From NCBI RefSeq assembly GCF_014199195.1, contig NZ_JACIJE010000008.1:184857-248856 (forward strand): 64,000 nt of DNA, written 5' to 3'. The notes under the pieces were generated by a model. It was not told the DNA's origin and searched no databases. It was given only the letters and a program-made list of their open reading frames with translations. A program made the position numbers and the translations under genes. This stretch comes from Neoroseomonas alkaliterrae. Its GTDB lineage: Bacteria; Pseudomonadota; Alphaproteobacteria; Acetobacterales; Acetobacteraceae. Shown piece by piece: positions 48,724 to 57,280 of the stretch (position 1 is the first letter of the stretch; each line of letters begins with the position of its first letter).

Positions 48724-49506
48724 GTGACGGTGCTGCTCGACCTGAACCACGGCTCCGGTGCTGTCTATGGGCGGGGCGATGCGCCGCCGAGCGACGCCGC
48801 CGCCATCACCGCACGCATCAACAGGCACATCGATGCTGCCCTGCTCGCGCGCCAGCGGCAGCAGATGCCGCGCGACTATCTCGGTGGCAGCCGCGTTGGC
48901 GAGCCTTGCGGACGCAAGCTGGTCTACGAGATCACCCACACGCCGAAGGATCGCGACTTCGATGCCGGCATCCTCCGCGTCTTCGACGCCGGGCACCAGT
49001 TCGAGGCGCTCTCCATCCGCTGGCTGCGCCTAGCCGGCTTCGACCTGCGCGATCGTGGCGCAGATGGCGGGCAGTTCGGGTTCGCAGCCGCCGGTGGAAA
49101 GCTTCGTGGCCATGCCGATGGCGTTATCGTCGCCGGGCCAGATGTTGGCATCCGCTGGCCTTCCCTCTGGGAGCACAAGGCGCTTGGCCAGAAGTCCTGG
49201 ACCGACCTGGTCAAGCGCGGGCTGCGCCTGTCGAAGCCGATCTATTTCGCGCAGGTGCAGCTCTACATGGCCTACCTCCAGCTCGAGGTAGCCCTGCTGA
49301 CCGCGCTTAACCGCGACACGCTGGCGCTGCATCATGAGGCCGTGCCGTTCGATGCGGGCGAGGCGCAGCGGTTGTCCGACCACGCCGTCGAGATCCTTCG
49401 AGCTGCCGAGGCGGGCGAGCTGCCGCCGCGCATCGCCCAGGCCGCCGACTTCTTCCTTTGCCGCCTCTGCCCCTACGCCACGCGCTGCTGGGAGGCGCCG
49501 GCATGA
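48724..49506 (+). CDS. PD-(D/E)XK exonuclease (Cas4/RecB-like)
   Basis: A 260-residue nuclease. LGGSRVGEPCGRKLVYEI supplies the first cysteine. KLRGHADGVIV and LWEHKALGQKSW (about 138-150) give the catalytic Asp and the ExK pair. The C-terminus FFLCRLCPYATRCWEAPA adds three more cysteines, consistent with a Cas4/AddB-type Fe-S cluster. It would resect phage DNA ends for annealing by the Sak4-like protein. The start is a GTG at 48724, 1 bp after the preceding stop. Confidence 0.82.
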   Translation: MTVLLDLNHGSGAVYGRGDAPPSDAAAITARINRHIDAALLARQRQQMPRDYLGGSRVGEPCGRKLVYEITHTPKDRDFDAGILRVFDAGHQFEALSIRWLRLAGFDLRDRGADGGQFGFAAAGGKLRGHADGVIVAGPDVGIRWPSLWEHKALGQKSWTDLVKRGLRLSKPIYFAQVQLYMAYLQLEVALLTALNRDTLALHHEAVPFDAGEAQRLSDHAVEILRAAEAGELPPRIAQAADFFLCRLCPYATRCWEAPA

Positions 49507-50786
49507 GCATCACCCCGTCACCGCAGCAGGCCGCCGCCATCGCCAGCATCGTCGACTGGTATCGGACGCGCCGCACCCAGCAGCAGGTGTTCCGGCTCTT
49601 CGGCTACGCCGGCACGGGAAAGAGCACGATCACCGCGGCGGCGATCGAAGCACTCGGCCTCGACCCCATGGCGCGCGACGGCGACACCGCAGGCGGCGTG
49701 CTGTTCGCGGCCTTCACCGGCAAGGCGGCGCTGGTGATGACCCGCAAGGGCACGCCCGCCTCGACCATCCACTCCTTCATCTACCGCGTCTCGGAGGCGA
49801 CGCCGGAGGAGATCGCTCGTGTCGAGAAGGAGCTGTTCGACCTCCAGCGCGATCTGCGCCGCATGGGCCCTGCCGAGCGCGCCTTTGCGGAGACGCAGAT
49901 CAGCAAGCTGCAGCTGCGTCTCGCCGACATCCACAAGCCCTCCTTCCTGCTGAACGAACAGTCGCGCGTGCGGGACGCCGCGCTGGTCGTGCTGGACGAG
50001 GTCTCCATGGTCGGGCCAGAGATGGCGGCCGACCTGCTCGCCTTCGGTAAGCCGATCCTCGTGCTCGGCGATCCCGGGCAGCTGCCACCGATCAAGGGCG
50101 CCGGCGCCTTCACCGAAGCGCCACCCGACGTGATGCTGACCGAGATCCACCGCCAGGCCGGTGAGAGCGCGATCATCCGGCTCGCCACCATGGCGCGGCA
50201 GGGGATCGAGATCCCGCCCGGCGGGCATGACGAGCATGTCTGGAAGCTGCCGCGCAACGCCGTCGACGCGGCCCAGATGCTGCGCGGCGGCCAGGTCATC
50301 TGCGGCCGGAACAGCACCAGGCTGTGGCTGAACGGCGCCATGAAGGCCGCGGCCGGCTTTCCGGCCACCTATCCGGAGGGCCGCAGCGAAAAGATTATCT
50401 GCCTCAAGAACCGGCATGACCTCGGCCTGGTCAACGGCATGTTCGTCAACCTCACCGACATCGAGGATGACGGCCCTCTTTCCTTCCGTGCCAGCGTTAC
50501 GACGGAGGATGGCCTCGCGATCGCCGGCCGGCATCGCTTCTACAAGGGGCACTACGACGACCACGTTCGACTGCAGCCGGATCGCGCGCGGCAGGATTGG
50601 CGTGAGCTCCGCGGCCTGATCGAGACCTCCTGGGGCTACGCGATCACCTGCCACAAGGCGCAGGGCAGCCAGTGGGAAAATGTCGTCGTCTATGACGACG
50701 GCCTCTCCCGTACCCCCGAGGACCGCGGCCGCTGGCTCTACACCGCGATCACGCGCGCCGAGCGCGGGCTGGTGCTGCTTGATTGA
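49503..50786 (+). CDS. RecD/Dda-like SF1 DNA helicase
   Basis: A 427-residue SF1B helicase. It has a Q-motif-like start SPQQAAAIASIVDWY, Walker A FGYAGTGKSTITAAAI (about 33-48), Walker B LVVLDEVSMVGPEM (about 163), GDPGQLPPI (motif III), HRQAGESAIIRLA, and the C-terminal UvrD-like motifs YAITCHKAQGSQWENVVVYDD and LYTAITRAERGLVLL. Its start overlaps the exonuclease stop as ATGA. It probably acts in phage DNA replication or recombination. Confidence 0.92.
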   Translation: MSITPSPQQAAAIASIVDWYRTRRTQQQVFRLFGYAGTGKSTITAAAIEALGLDPMARDGDTAGGVLFAAFTGKAALVMTRKGTPASTIHSFIYRVSEATPEEIARVEKELFDLQRDLRRMGPAERAFAETQISKLQLRLADIHKPSFLLNEQSRVRDAALVVLDEVSMVGPEMAADLLAFGKPILVLGDPGQLPPIKGAGAFTEAPPDVMLTEIHRQAGESAIIRLATMARQGIEIPPGGHDEHVWKLPRNAVDAAQMLRGGQVICGRNSTRLWLNGAMKAAAGFPATYPEGRSEKIICLKNRHDLGLVNGMFVNLTDIEDDGPLSFRASVTTEDGLAIAGRHRFYKGHYDDHVRLQPDRARQDWRELRGLIETSWGYAITCHKAQGSQWENVVVYDDGLSRTPEDRGRWLYTAITRAERGLVLLD

Positions 50787-53667
50787 CCTGAATGACGCGG
50801 GCGCAGCGCCGGCGCGCTACGACCTCGAGGCCATTGTCCAGCGCCTGCGTGACACGGCCCCTGCCTGGGTGCCGGGCATGTTCCCGAACGGCCGGCGGCA
50901 GGGCGACGAATGGCGGCTGGCGAACATCCACGGCGCGCCGCCGCGGCAGTCGGGCTCCTGCGTCATCATGCTGCGCGGCGAGCACGCCGGCGACTGGCAC
51001 GACTTCGACGGCGGCGACGGCGGTGGGCCGCTCTCGACGCTGGCGCATGGCACAGGGCTGGCGGATCGGGCGCTGTTCGCGCACGCGGCGGGGATGACCG
51101 GCTGGGCCGGCGAAGGCCCTCCGCGCCAGGAGCCGCCGCCCCCGCCGAAGGCCGAGCGCGACGCCTCCCGCGACATCGCCTTCATCCTGGAGCATGCGCA
51201 GCCGATCCAGGGCACGGCGGCGGAGCGCTACCTGCTCGGCCGCGGGCTCTCCGTGTCGGACGGCGCGGACCTGCTCTTCCACCCCGACTTAGCGAACTTC
51301 GAGACCCGCGCCGGCTATCCGGCGATGGTCGCGCTGGTCCGCAACCTCGCCGGCGAGGTGGTGGCGGTGCACCGGACCTACCTTCGGGAGGATGGCGAGG
51401 CGGTCCGGAAGGCCGACATCCCGAAGCCGCGCATGGTGCTTGGCCGGAGCGGCGGCGGCACGGTACGGCTGGCCCCGCTCGGCCCACATGGCGTGCTCGG
51501 CCTCTGCGAGGGCATCGAAACCGGGCTCTCGGCGATGCTGGCCTGTCCCGGGCTGCCAGTCTGGGCCGCGCTCTCCACCACCGGCCTCGAGCAGGCGCTG
51601 CTCCCGCCCGAGGCCAGACGCGTTGTCATCCTCGCCGACCACGATCCGTCGGGTGCGGGCATGCGTGCCGCGGAGGCCGCCGCCGCGAAGTTTCGCCTCG
51701 AGGGTCGCGAGGTCTCCATCGCCCTGCCTCCATGCGAGGGCGACGACTTCAACGACATGCTGCGGCGCGACGGGGCGGAGGCGATCGCTGCGCTGGTGGA
51801 TCAGGCGATGCGCAGCGCCGCTCCCGAGCGGCCGCCCCAGGAGCCCGAGACGGGCCGGCACCTGCCCATTGGCTTCGTGGAGCCGGCACATCCGCTCCCG
51901 ACCGCCCGCGCCGACGAGGGCAATCTCGACCGCGCCACCGCCCGCGCCTGGGGCCTGGTGCTGTCCGCCAACCGCTCGCCCTGGCTGTTCCGTCTCGGCG
52001 GCGAGCCATCCTGGGTCGTGCCCGACGATGACGGCCGGCCCGTCGCCGTCACCGTGCGCGAGGAGCGCCTGCGCCACATGCTGGCGAAGCTCGCCGACTG
52101 GCGAAAGGCGAACGCCAAGGGCGACCTCGTGCCCACCCCGCCGCCGACAGGCTTGGTGAAGTCGCTCGTCGCCACGCCTGACCCGGCGCTGCCAGTGCTG
52201 GCCGGAATCGTCACGGCGCCTGTGCTCGGTCGCGGCGGCGTGCTGCTCACCGAGCCCGGCTACCACCCCGACGCCCGGCTGCTCTATCGCCCGCCGCCGG
52301 GCTTCCTGCTGCCGCCAGTGCCGGAGCGGCCGACGCCAACCGAGATTGCGGCTGCGCGCAACCTCCTCCTCGACGATCTGCTCGGCGACTTCCCCTTCAC
52401 TGGCGAGGCGGAGCGCGCCCATGCGCTCGCGCTCCTGCTGCTTGGCTTCATACGGCCGATGATCGACGCGCCCACACCGCTGCACATGATCGAGAAGCCC
52501 ACGCCCGGCACCGGCGCGACGCTCATGGTGGACGCCATCGCCACCATCCTCACCGGCGCCGGCGCATCCGTGATGACGGAGGGGCGCGACGAGGACGAAT
52601 GGCGCAAGCGTCTCACCGCAAAGCTGCGCCAGCTGCCAACGCTGCTCCTGATCGATAACCTCCGCCAGGAACTCGACAGCTCCGCCCTTGCCGCGGCCCT
52701 GACCGCTCCGGTCTGGGAGGACCGCGTGCTCGGCGCCTCGGACATGGTCCGCCTGCCGGTGCGCTGCGCCTGGGTCGCTACGGGCAACAACCCGGCCGTC
52801 TCGCACGAGATCGCCCGCCGCCTCGTCCGCATCCGCCTCGACGCCCGCACCGACCAGCCGTGGCGGCGCGATGGCTTCCGGCATCCCGACCTCATGGTCT
52901 GGGTCCGCGCCCAGCGCGGACGGCTGGTCGCGGCCTGCCTCACGCTCTGCCGCGCCTGGATCGCCGCTGGTCGTCCGCGCGCGGCCCGCAGCCTGGGCAG
53001 CTTCGAGGTTTGGAGCCAGACCCTGGGCGGCATCCTGCAGGTCGCGGGCGTCGCGGGCTTCCTGGAGAACCTCGACGAGGTGATCGCCGCCTCCGACAGC
53101 GAGGGCGGTGCATGGCGCGCCTTCATCCAGCTCTGGTGGGACCGCTTCGGTAGCGCCGAGGTCAGCGTCAGCGATCTGCTCGGCCTGGCGCAGAGCGCCG
53201 AGGCCAGCCTGCCGATCAGCGCGAAGAACGAGCATGGCCTGAAGGTCTCGCTCGGGGCGGCCTTCACCAAGCTGCGCGACCGCGCCTTCCGCATCAGCGA
53301 CCGGCTGATCCACCTCCGCCAGGGGAAGGTGCTGCACAATTCGCAACGCTGGCGCCTCGAACCCGCTGCAGAGAAGCCCGTGCATGGGGGTCTTGGGGGT
53401 CTTGTGGGGATCTCACGCGGCGAGACCCCCATCGGTTCAGGCCAGGAATTCCGCGGGGTTGACGGGTCTTGGGGGTCTTGGGGGACTTTTTCCAACCCCT
53501 ACGCACATGCGCGCGCGCACATGCGTGAGGAAGAAGCCGGAAAAGACCCCCAAGATCCCCAAGACCCCCAAAGCCCAGGAAATACCTGCGTTTCCGCCGA
53601 GGGGTCTTTGAACCAGAGACCCCCACAGACCCCCATGCCGCCTCCATGGCTCGAAGGGGTGCCGTAA
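50779..53667 (+). CDS. Phage primase/helicase-like protein with Toprim domain
   Basis: A 962-residue protein. The N-terminal region (GDWHDFDGGDGGGPLSTLAHG) is of the phage primase type. The Toprim domain has the Glu in GLCEGIETGLSAML (about 237) and the DxD region VVILADHDPSGAGMRAAEAAA (about 286). The C-terminal half is a helicase/DUF-like ATPase region with LLIDNLRQELDSSALAAAL and WVATGNNPAVSHEIARRLV. The proposed TTG start at 50779 overlaps the helicase by 8 bp; later in-frame starts would remove conserved sequence. The last 90 residues (GGLGGLVG..., KDPQDPQDPQSPG) are encoded by DNA repeats. Confidence 0.86.
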   Translation: MIDLNDAGAAPARYDLEAIVQRLRDTAPAWVPGMFPNGRRQGDEWRLANIHGAPPRQSGSCVIMLRGEHAGDWHDFDGGDGGGPLSTLAHGTGLADRALFAHAAGMTGWAGEGPPRQEPPPPPKAERDASRDIAFILEHAQPIQGTAAERYLLGRGLSVSDGADLLFHPDLANFETRAGYPAMVALVRNLAGEVVAVHRTYLREDGEAVRKADIPKPRMVLGRSGGGTVRLAPLGPHGVLGLCEGIETGLSAMLACPGLPVWAALSTTGLEQALLPPEARRVVILADHDPSGAGMRAAEAAAAKFRLEGREVSIALPPCEGDDFNDMLRRDGAEAIAALVDQAMRSAAPERPPQEPETGRHLPIGFVEPAHPLPTARADEGNLDRATARAWGLVLSANRSPWLFRLGGEPSWVVPDDDGRPVAVTVREERLRHMLAKLADWRKANAKGDLVPTPPPTGLVKSLVATPDPALPVLAGIVTAPVLGRGGVLLTEPGYHPDARLLYRPPPGFLLPPVPERPTPTEIAAARNLLLDDLLGDFPFTGEAERAHALALLLLGFIRPMIDAPTPLHMIEKPTPGTGATLMVDAIATILTGAGASVMTEGRDEDEWRKRLTAKLRQLPTLLLIDNLRQELDSSALAAALTAPVWEDRVLGASDMVRLPVRCAWVATGNNPAVSHEIARRLVRIRLDARTDQPWRRDGFRHPDLMVWVRAQRGRLVAACLTLCRAWIAAGRPRAARSLGSFEVWSQTLGGILQVAGVAGFLENLDEVIAASDSEGGAWRAFIQLWWDRFGSAEVSVSDLLGLAQSAEASLPISAKNEHGLKVSLGAAFTKLRDRAFRISDRLIHLRQGKVLHNSQRWRLEPAAEKPVHGGLGGLVGISRGETPIGSGQEFRGVDGSWGSWGTFSNPYAHARAHMREEEAGKDPQDPQDPQSPGNTCVSAEGSLNQRPPQTPMPPPWLEGVP
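53386..53573. repeat. Direct and inverted GGGGGTCTTG repeats in the primase 3' end
   Basis: GGGGGTCTT occurs as tandem pairs at 53386-53404 and 53464-53484 on the plus strand. It is inverted as CCCCCAAGATCCCCAAGACC (53547-53566) with neighbouring repeats. The two sides could fold into a hairpin with a loop of about 60 nt that contains a direct repeat CGCACATGCG (53511-53530 region). Further GACCCCCA units follow at 53618-53634. It is translated in the primase frame. Confidence 0.65.
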
Positions 53668-53795
53668 TGCGCCGCCCGCACAGCACCGGGCCGCCCGCGA
53701 GGGGACCATCCCGGAAAGCCGGGCAGCGACGGCGAGCTCCGCCAAGAACCGCGCCGTCGCCGCCCTCACCACGACGATCCCCTCTCGGAGACCCC

Positions 53796-54344
53796 ATGGC
53801 TCTCGCGACTCTCCCCATGCCCGCGGCGCACGCAAGCGGGCCGCCGCTCACTGCCCCGCCGCCCGTCGCCCTGCGGCATCACGCCGTCCTGGCCCTCGAC
53901 CTCGGCACCACCACCGGCTGGGCGCTGCGCGGCCAGGACGGCGGCATCACCTCGGGCACCATCTCCTTCAAGCCGAGCCGCTTCGAGGGTGGCGGGATGC
54001 GCTACCTCCGCTTCCGCAGCTGGCTGACGGAAATGGCCGGCCTTGCCAGCGGCCTTTCCCGCATCGCCTTCGAGGAAGTCCGCGCCCACGCCGGCACCGA
54101 CGCCGCGCACCTCTATGGCGGCTTCCTGGCCCACCTCTCCGCCTGGTGCGAGGAACGCGGCATCGCCTACGAGGGCGTGCCGGTCGGGACCATCAAGCGC
54201 TTCGCGACCGGCCGCGGCAACGCCGACAAGGCGGCGATGATCGCAGCGATCCAGGCGCGCGGCTTCGCGCCGGTCGACGACAACGAGGCCGACGCCATCG
54301 CCATCCTGCTCTGGCTCACCGACGCACAGGGAGGCCGCGCATGA
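53796..54344 (+). CDS. RuvC-like Holliday-junction resolvase
   Basis: A 182-residue RNase-H-fold nuclease. After an Ala/Pro-rich leader it has the first catalytic Asp in VLALDLGTTTGWAL (about residue 33), the Glu in IAFEEVRAHAGTDAAHLYGG (about 90), and the C-terminal acidic pair in DDNEADAIAILLWL (about 165). This order matches phage RuvC-like resolvases that cut branched DNA before packaging. The ATG at 53796 was chosen; the open frame upstream is Arg/Pro-rich and lacks family sequence. It overlaps the next small gene as ATGA. Confidence 0.85.
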   Translation: MALATLPMPAAHASGPPLTAPPPVALRHHAVLALDLGTTTGWALRGQDGGITSGTISFKPSRFEGGGMRYLRFRSWLTEMAGLASGLSRIAFEEVRAHAGTDAAHLYGGFLAHLSAWCEERGIAYEGVPVGTIKRFATGRGNADKAAMIAAIQARGFAPVDDNEADAIAILLWLTDAQGGRA

Positions 54345-54568
54345 GCCTGCCCGGCGCACCCATCCTGGCGCGCAGTCCGATCGGGCGGCTGCGCACCCCG
54401 ACCAGCGAGCCCGAGCTCAACGCCATGCGCGCCGCTGCTTGGCACCGGCACGGCGTCGCCGCAATCCCGGTCGACGACATCACCGATCCCTGGCTGCGCC
54501 AGGCCATCACCAACGAGGCCAACCGCCGCTGGGGGCGGCGCAACGGAGGCAACGCCCATGGCCGGTAA
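54341..54568 (+). CDS. Small prophage protein of unknown function
   Basis: A 75-residue protein (MSLPGAPILARSPIGRLRTPTSEPELNAMRAAAWHRHG...) with no recognised domain, ending RWGRRNGGNAHGR. Its start overlaps the resolvase stop as ATGA and its end overlaps the next gene by 11 bp, so it is a genuine operon member. Confidence 0.6.
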   Translation: MSLPGAPILARSPIGRLRTPTSEPELNAMRAAAWHRHGVAAIPVDDITDPWLRQAITNEANRRWGRRNGGNAHGR

Positions 54569-55172
54569 GCGGAAGGCGAAGCGCACGACGCCGCCGCGCG
54601 AGGATCTCTCCAAGCCCTCGAAGTGGCGGTTGCAGCACGGCGGCTTCGACGAGGCTGTCCGCAGCACGGATCCGGATACGGGCACGCCCATCCTGCACCG
54701 TCGCGCCGTCGACAGTCTGGGCGTGCTGCTCGCCAATGGCAGCATCACGCCGCAGATGCACGAGGCAGGCGAGATCTTCCGCGCCGTGTTCCAGCGTGCG
54801 GCGCTCGATCGCGTGCGGACCATGCCGATGATCCGCATCCCCGGCGGCAAGGCAGACCTGCTCTCCGAGAGCCAGACCGTCGCACGCGAGCGCGTGGCCC
54901 GCGCGATGACGCATCTTGGCGGCTTCGGCAGCCCATCCGGCAGCATCGCCTGGTACGTGCTTGGCCTCGAGCACAGCGTGCGCGACTGGGCACTGCGCCA
55001 GGGGTGGAACGGGCGCCCGGTCACGCCCGCGCTCGCCCACGGGATCCTGCTCGGGACTCTCGGTATCCTCAGCGCACATTTCGGGCTGACGCCACCTGCG
55101 CATGCTGCGGTCGGCGCAACAACGTCGGCGCTTCAGAACGGTGGTGCTGCAAAATCTGCACAGCCTCAATGA
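54558..55172 (+). CDS. Prophage helical protein, possibly DUF6456-like
   Basis: A 204-residue protein. A basic N-terminus MAGKRKAKRTTPPRED is followed by HRRAVDSLGVLLANGSITPQMHEAGEIFRAVFQRA and GSIAWYVLGLEHSVRDWALRQGWNGRPVTP. The segments 'ITPQ...AGEIF' and 'WYVLGLEHSVRDW' recall DUF6456-like proteins, putative DNA-binding regulators, but this is from memory. The C-terminal 25 residues are of different, lower-complexity character, and the gene ends where an atypical gene-free block begins; the tail may have been altered by insertion there. Confidence 0.6.
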   Translation: MAGKRKAKRTTPPREDLSKPSKWRLQHGGFDEAVRSTDPDTGTPILHRRAVDSLGVLLANGSITPQMHEAGEIFRAVFQRAALDRVRTMPMIRIPGGKADLLSESQTVARERVARAMTHLGGFGSPSGSIAWYVLGLEHSVRDWALRQGWNGRPVTPALAHGILLGTLGILSAHFGLTPPAHAAVGATTSALQNGGAAKSAQPQ

Positions 55173-55810
55173 GTGCATTGCTCGGTGTGATCTCGCCGTG
55201 CTTGTCTGCCGTCACTGGCGAGGCATGCGTCTCGCTGGTGCGGTGGCTCACCAGCCACAGCGTCGCTCGATCGAGACAGTGGCTCGCGAGCCGCAGGGTC
55301 CTTCCTGGCCCTGCTGTATGCGGGGGGCGGAAGCGCGCAACATCGCTAGCGCCCGGCCCGAAACATGGTTCGCAGTTCGCACCCTTCGGCCCTGATCTCA
55401 ATCGCTTAGCTGCGAACCGTGGCAGCATTGGTTCGCAAGCGGAGCCGGGTCTTTCGCCAAGTCGAAGCCGTCGTGCGGAAGTCGTCCTTTCGCTACTGGC
55501 GTCGCGAAGTTATCCTCCCACTGCCGGGCAATGTTCCACTTGGCGAGAGGACACGCCTGCCTGACCAGCGGGCGAACTCAACCCGTGACGGTGGGGAGCC
55601 CACGCAGCCTGGAGCTTGCAGCGCGAGGCATTGTTTCGCCGAAAAGCTCCACTCGGCACGACCGCTTGGTCAGCGGCTCCGGCCGGACGACCTGGGCATG
55701 TCGGCGAAAACTGCCCGTCTCACCTTCTGCATCGTAGTCCCGACGCTGGACACCGTTACTGCCGACGGCAGCGCCGGCGTGCTGCTCCCACCCTAGTCCC
55801 GGATGGCCCT
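55173..55810. other. Gene-free block of atypical composition
   Basis: Over about 640 bp neither strand shows a recognisable protein, although short open frames exist. GC is lower than in the flanking prophage genes and codon-position bias is absent. It contains GGTTCGCAG (55367-55375) and its perfect inverse CTGCGAACC (55410-55418), plus a third partial copy GGTTCGCAA (55430-55438). It looks like inserted or decayed sequence, or a regulatory block before the methyltransferases. Confidence 0.45.
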
Positions 55811-57280
55811 ATGACGCTCCCCTGGATGGCAGCGAAGATCCTGCTGCGCCCGGTGGCGGAGCTGCGCGCGCACTCCGGCAACGCGCGCGTGCACGGTGCC
55901 GCGCAGATCGAGCAGATCAAGGCCAGCATGCTGGCCTTCGGCTTCACCAACCCGCTGCTGGTGGACGAGGCCGGCGTGCTGATCGCCGGTCACGGCCGGC
56001 TCGAGGCCGCGGTGGCGCTCGGCATCGAGAAAGTGCCGACCATCTTGCTGCGGCACCTCTCCGCGGCGCAGAAGGAGGCGCTGCGTCTCGCCGACAACCG
56101 CATCGCGGAGAACGCGACCTGGGACCAGGCGCTGCTGCGCGACGCGCTCGCTGCGGTGCAGGCGGCGCCGGACCTCGACCTCGGGACGCTTGGCTTCTCG
56201 GCCGCGGAGCTCGACGACATCCTCGCGGCGGCTGGAGATGCCGTGTCCGACGGCGACGCGCCCGAGGCCCTGTCGGCGCCCGCGGTCCACGGGGGCGGGG
56301 ACGGCGCGGCGGAGACAGAGGCTGCGGCGGAGGATGATCCGGCCGATGCCGAACCGGATCCGCCGCGCCAGGCCGTCACTCGCCCGAGCGACCTCTGGTT
56401 GCTCGGCGAGCACCGGGTGCTCTGCGGCGACAGCACCGACGCCGCATCGGTGGCGCGCGTCATGGGCGCGGACCGCGCGGCGCTGCTCTTCACCAGCCCG
56501 CCCTACGGGAACCAGCGCGACTACACCACCGGCGGCGTCTCGGATTGGGATGGCCTGATGCAGGGCGTGTTCCAGCATCTCGACCGGGTCGCGCGCAGAG
56601 ACGCGCAGCTGCTCGTGAACCTCGGCCTGATCCACCGCGACAGCGAGTGGCAGCCCTATTGGGCCGGCTGGCTCGAATGGATGCGCGCGCAGGGCTGGCG
56701 CCGCTTCGGCCTGTACGCCTGGGACCAGGGGCCCGGCCTGCCCGGCGACTGGAACGGGCGGCTCGCGCCAGCCTTCGAGCTGGTCTTCCACTTCAATCGC
56801 GAGCCGCGCCGGCCAAACAAGATCATCCCCTGCCGATGGGCCGGGCACGTCAACTCCGAGAAGGGCGGGCTGCGCGCCAAGGACGGGACGGTCGGGGAAT
56901 GGCAGCACGCCGGCCAGGGCGTGCAGGAGACCCGGATCCCGGACAGCGTGCTCCGCATCACCCGGCACAAGGCGCGCGGCATCGAGACCGAGCACCCGGC
57001 GGTGTTCCCGGTCGCGCTGCCCGAGTTCCTGATGCGCGCCTACGCCGACGAGGGCGATGTCGTGTTCGAGCCCTTCGCTGGCGCCGGCACGTCCATCATC
57101 GCGGGTCAGCGGACTGGGCGCCGCGTCCGCGCCATCGAGTTCGCGCCGGCCTATGTCGACTTGGCGATCGCCCGCTGGCGAATGATGCATCCCGATCTGC
57201 CGGTGACGCTGGCGGACGACGGGCGTGACTACGACGCCGTTGCTGCAGCGCGGATGGAGGTCACCGCCAGTGCAGCCTGA
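55811..57280 (+). CDS. ParB-domain DNA methyltransferase (first of two)
   Basis: A 489-residue fusion. The N-terminal ParB/sulfiredoxin-like domain has SGNARVHGAAQIEQIKASM, NPLLVDEAGVLIAGHGRLEAA and LRLADNRIAENATWD (residues about 19-125). An Ala/Glu/Asp-rich linker follows. Then comes an N6-adenine/N4-cytosine methyltransferase with motif IV FTSPPYGNQRDY (about 226) and motif I EPFAGAGTSIIAGQRTGRR (about 418), the beta-class order. It likely modifies phage DNA against host restriction. The ATG at 55811 begins the conserved ParB region. Confidence 0.9.
   Translation: MTLPWMAAKILLRPVAELRAHSGNARVHGAAQIEQIKASMLAFGFTNPLLVDEAGVLIAGHGRLEAAVALGIEKVPTILLRHLSAAQKEALRLADNRIAENATWDQALLRDALAAVQAAPDLDLGTLGFSAAELDDILAAAGDAVSDGDAPEALSAPAVHGGGDGAAETEAAAEDDPADAEPDPPRQAVTRPSDLWLLGEHRVLCGDSTDAASVARVMGADRAALLFTSPPYGNQRDYTTGGVSDWDGLMQGVFQHLDRVARRDAQLLVNLGLIHRDSEWQPYWAGWLEWMRAQGWRRFGLYAWDQGPGLPGDWNGRLAPAFELVFHFNREPRRPNKIIPCRWAGHVNSEKGGLRAKDGTVGEWQHAGQGVQETRIPDSVLRITRHKARGIETEHPAVFPVALPEFLMRAYADEGDVVFEPFAGAGTSIIAGQRTGRRVRAIEFAPAYVDLAIARWRMMHPDLPVTLADDGRDYDAVAAARMEVTASAA

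Noticed and set aside
53386..53640. CRISPR array
   Set aside because: The repeats are about 10 bp, irregular, both direct and inverted, and translated in the primase frame; there are no regular spacers or cas genes.
55069..55428. A 119-residue leftward open frame at the end of the DUF6456-like gene
   Set aside because: It overlaps the supported plus-strand gene, shows no motif, and has no ribosome-binding site that I could see.
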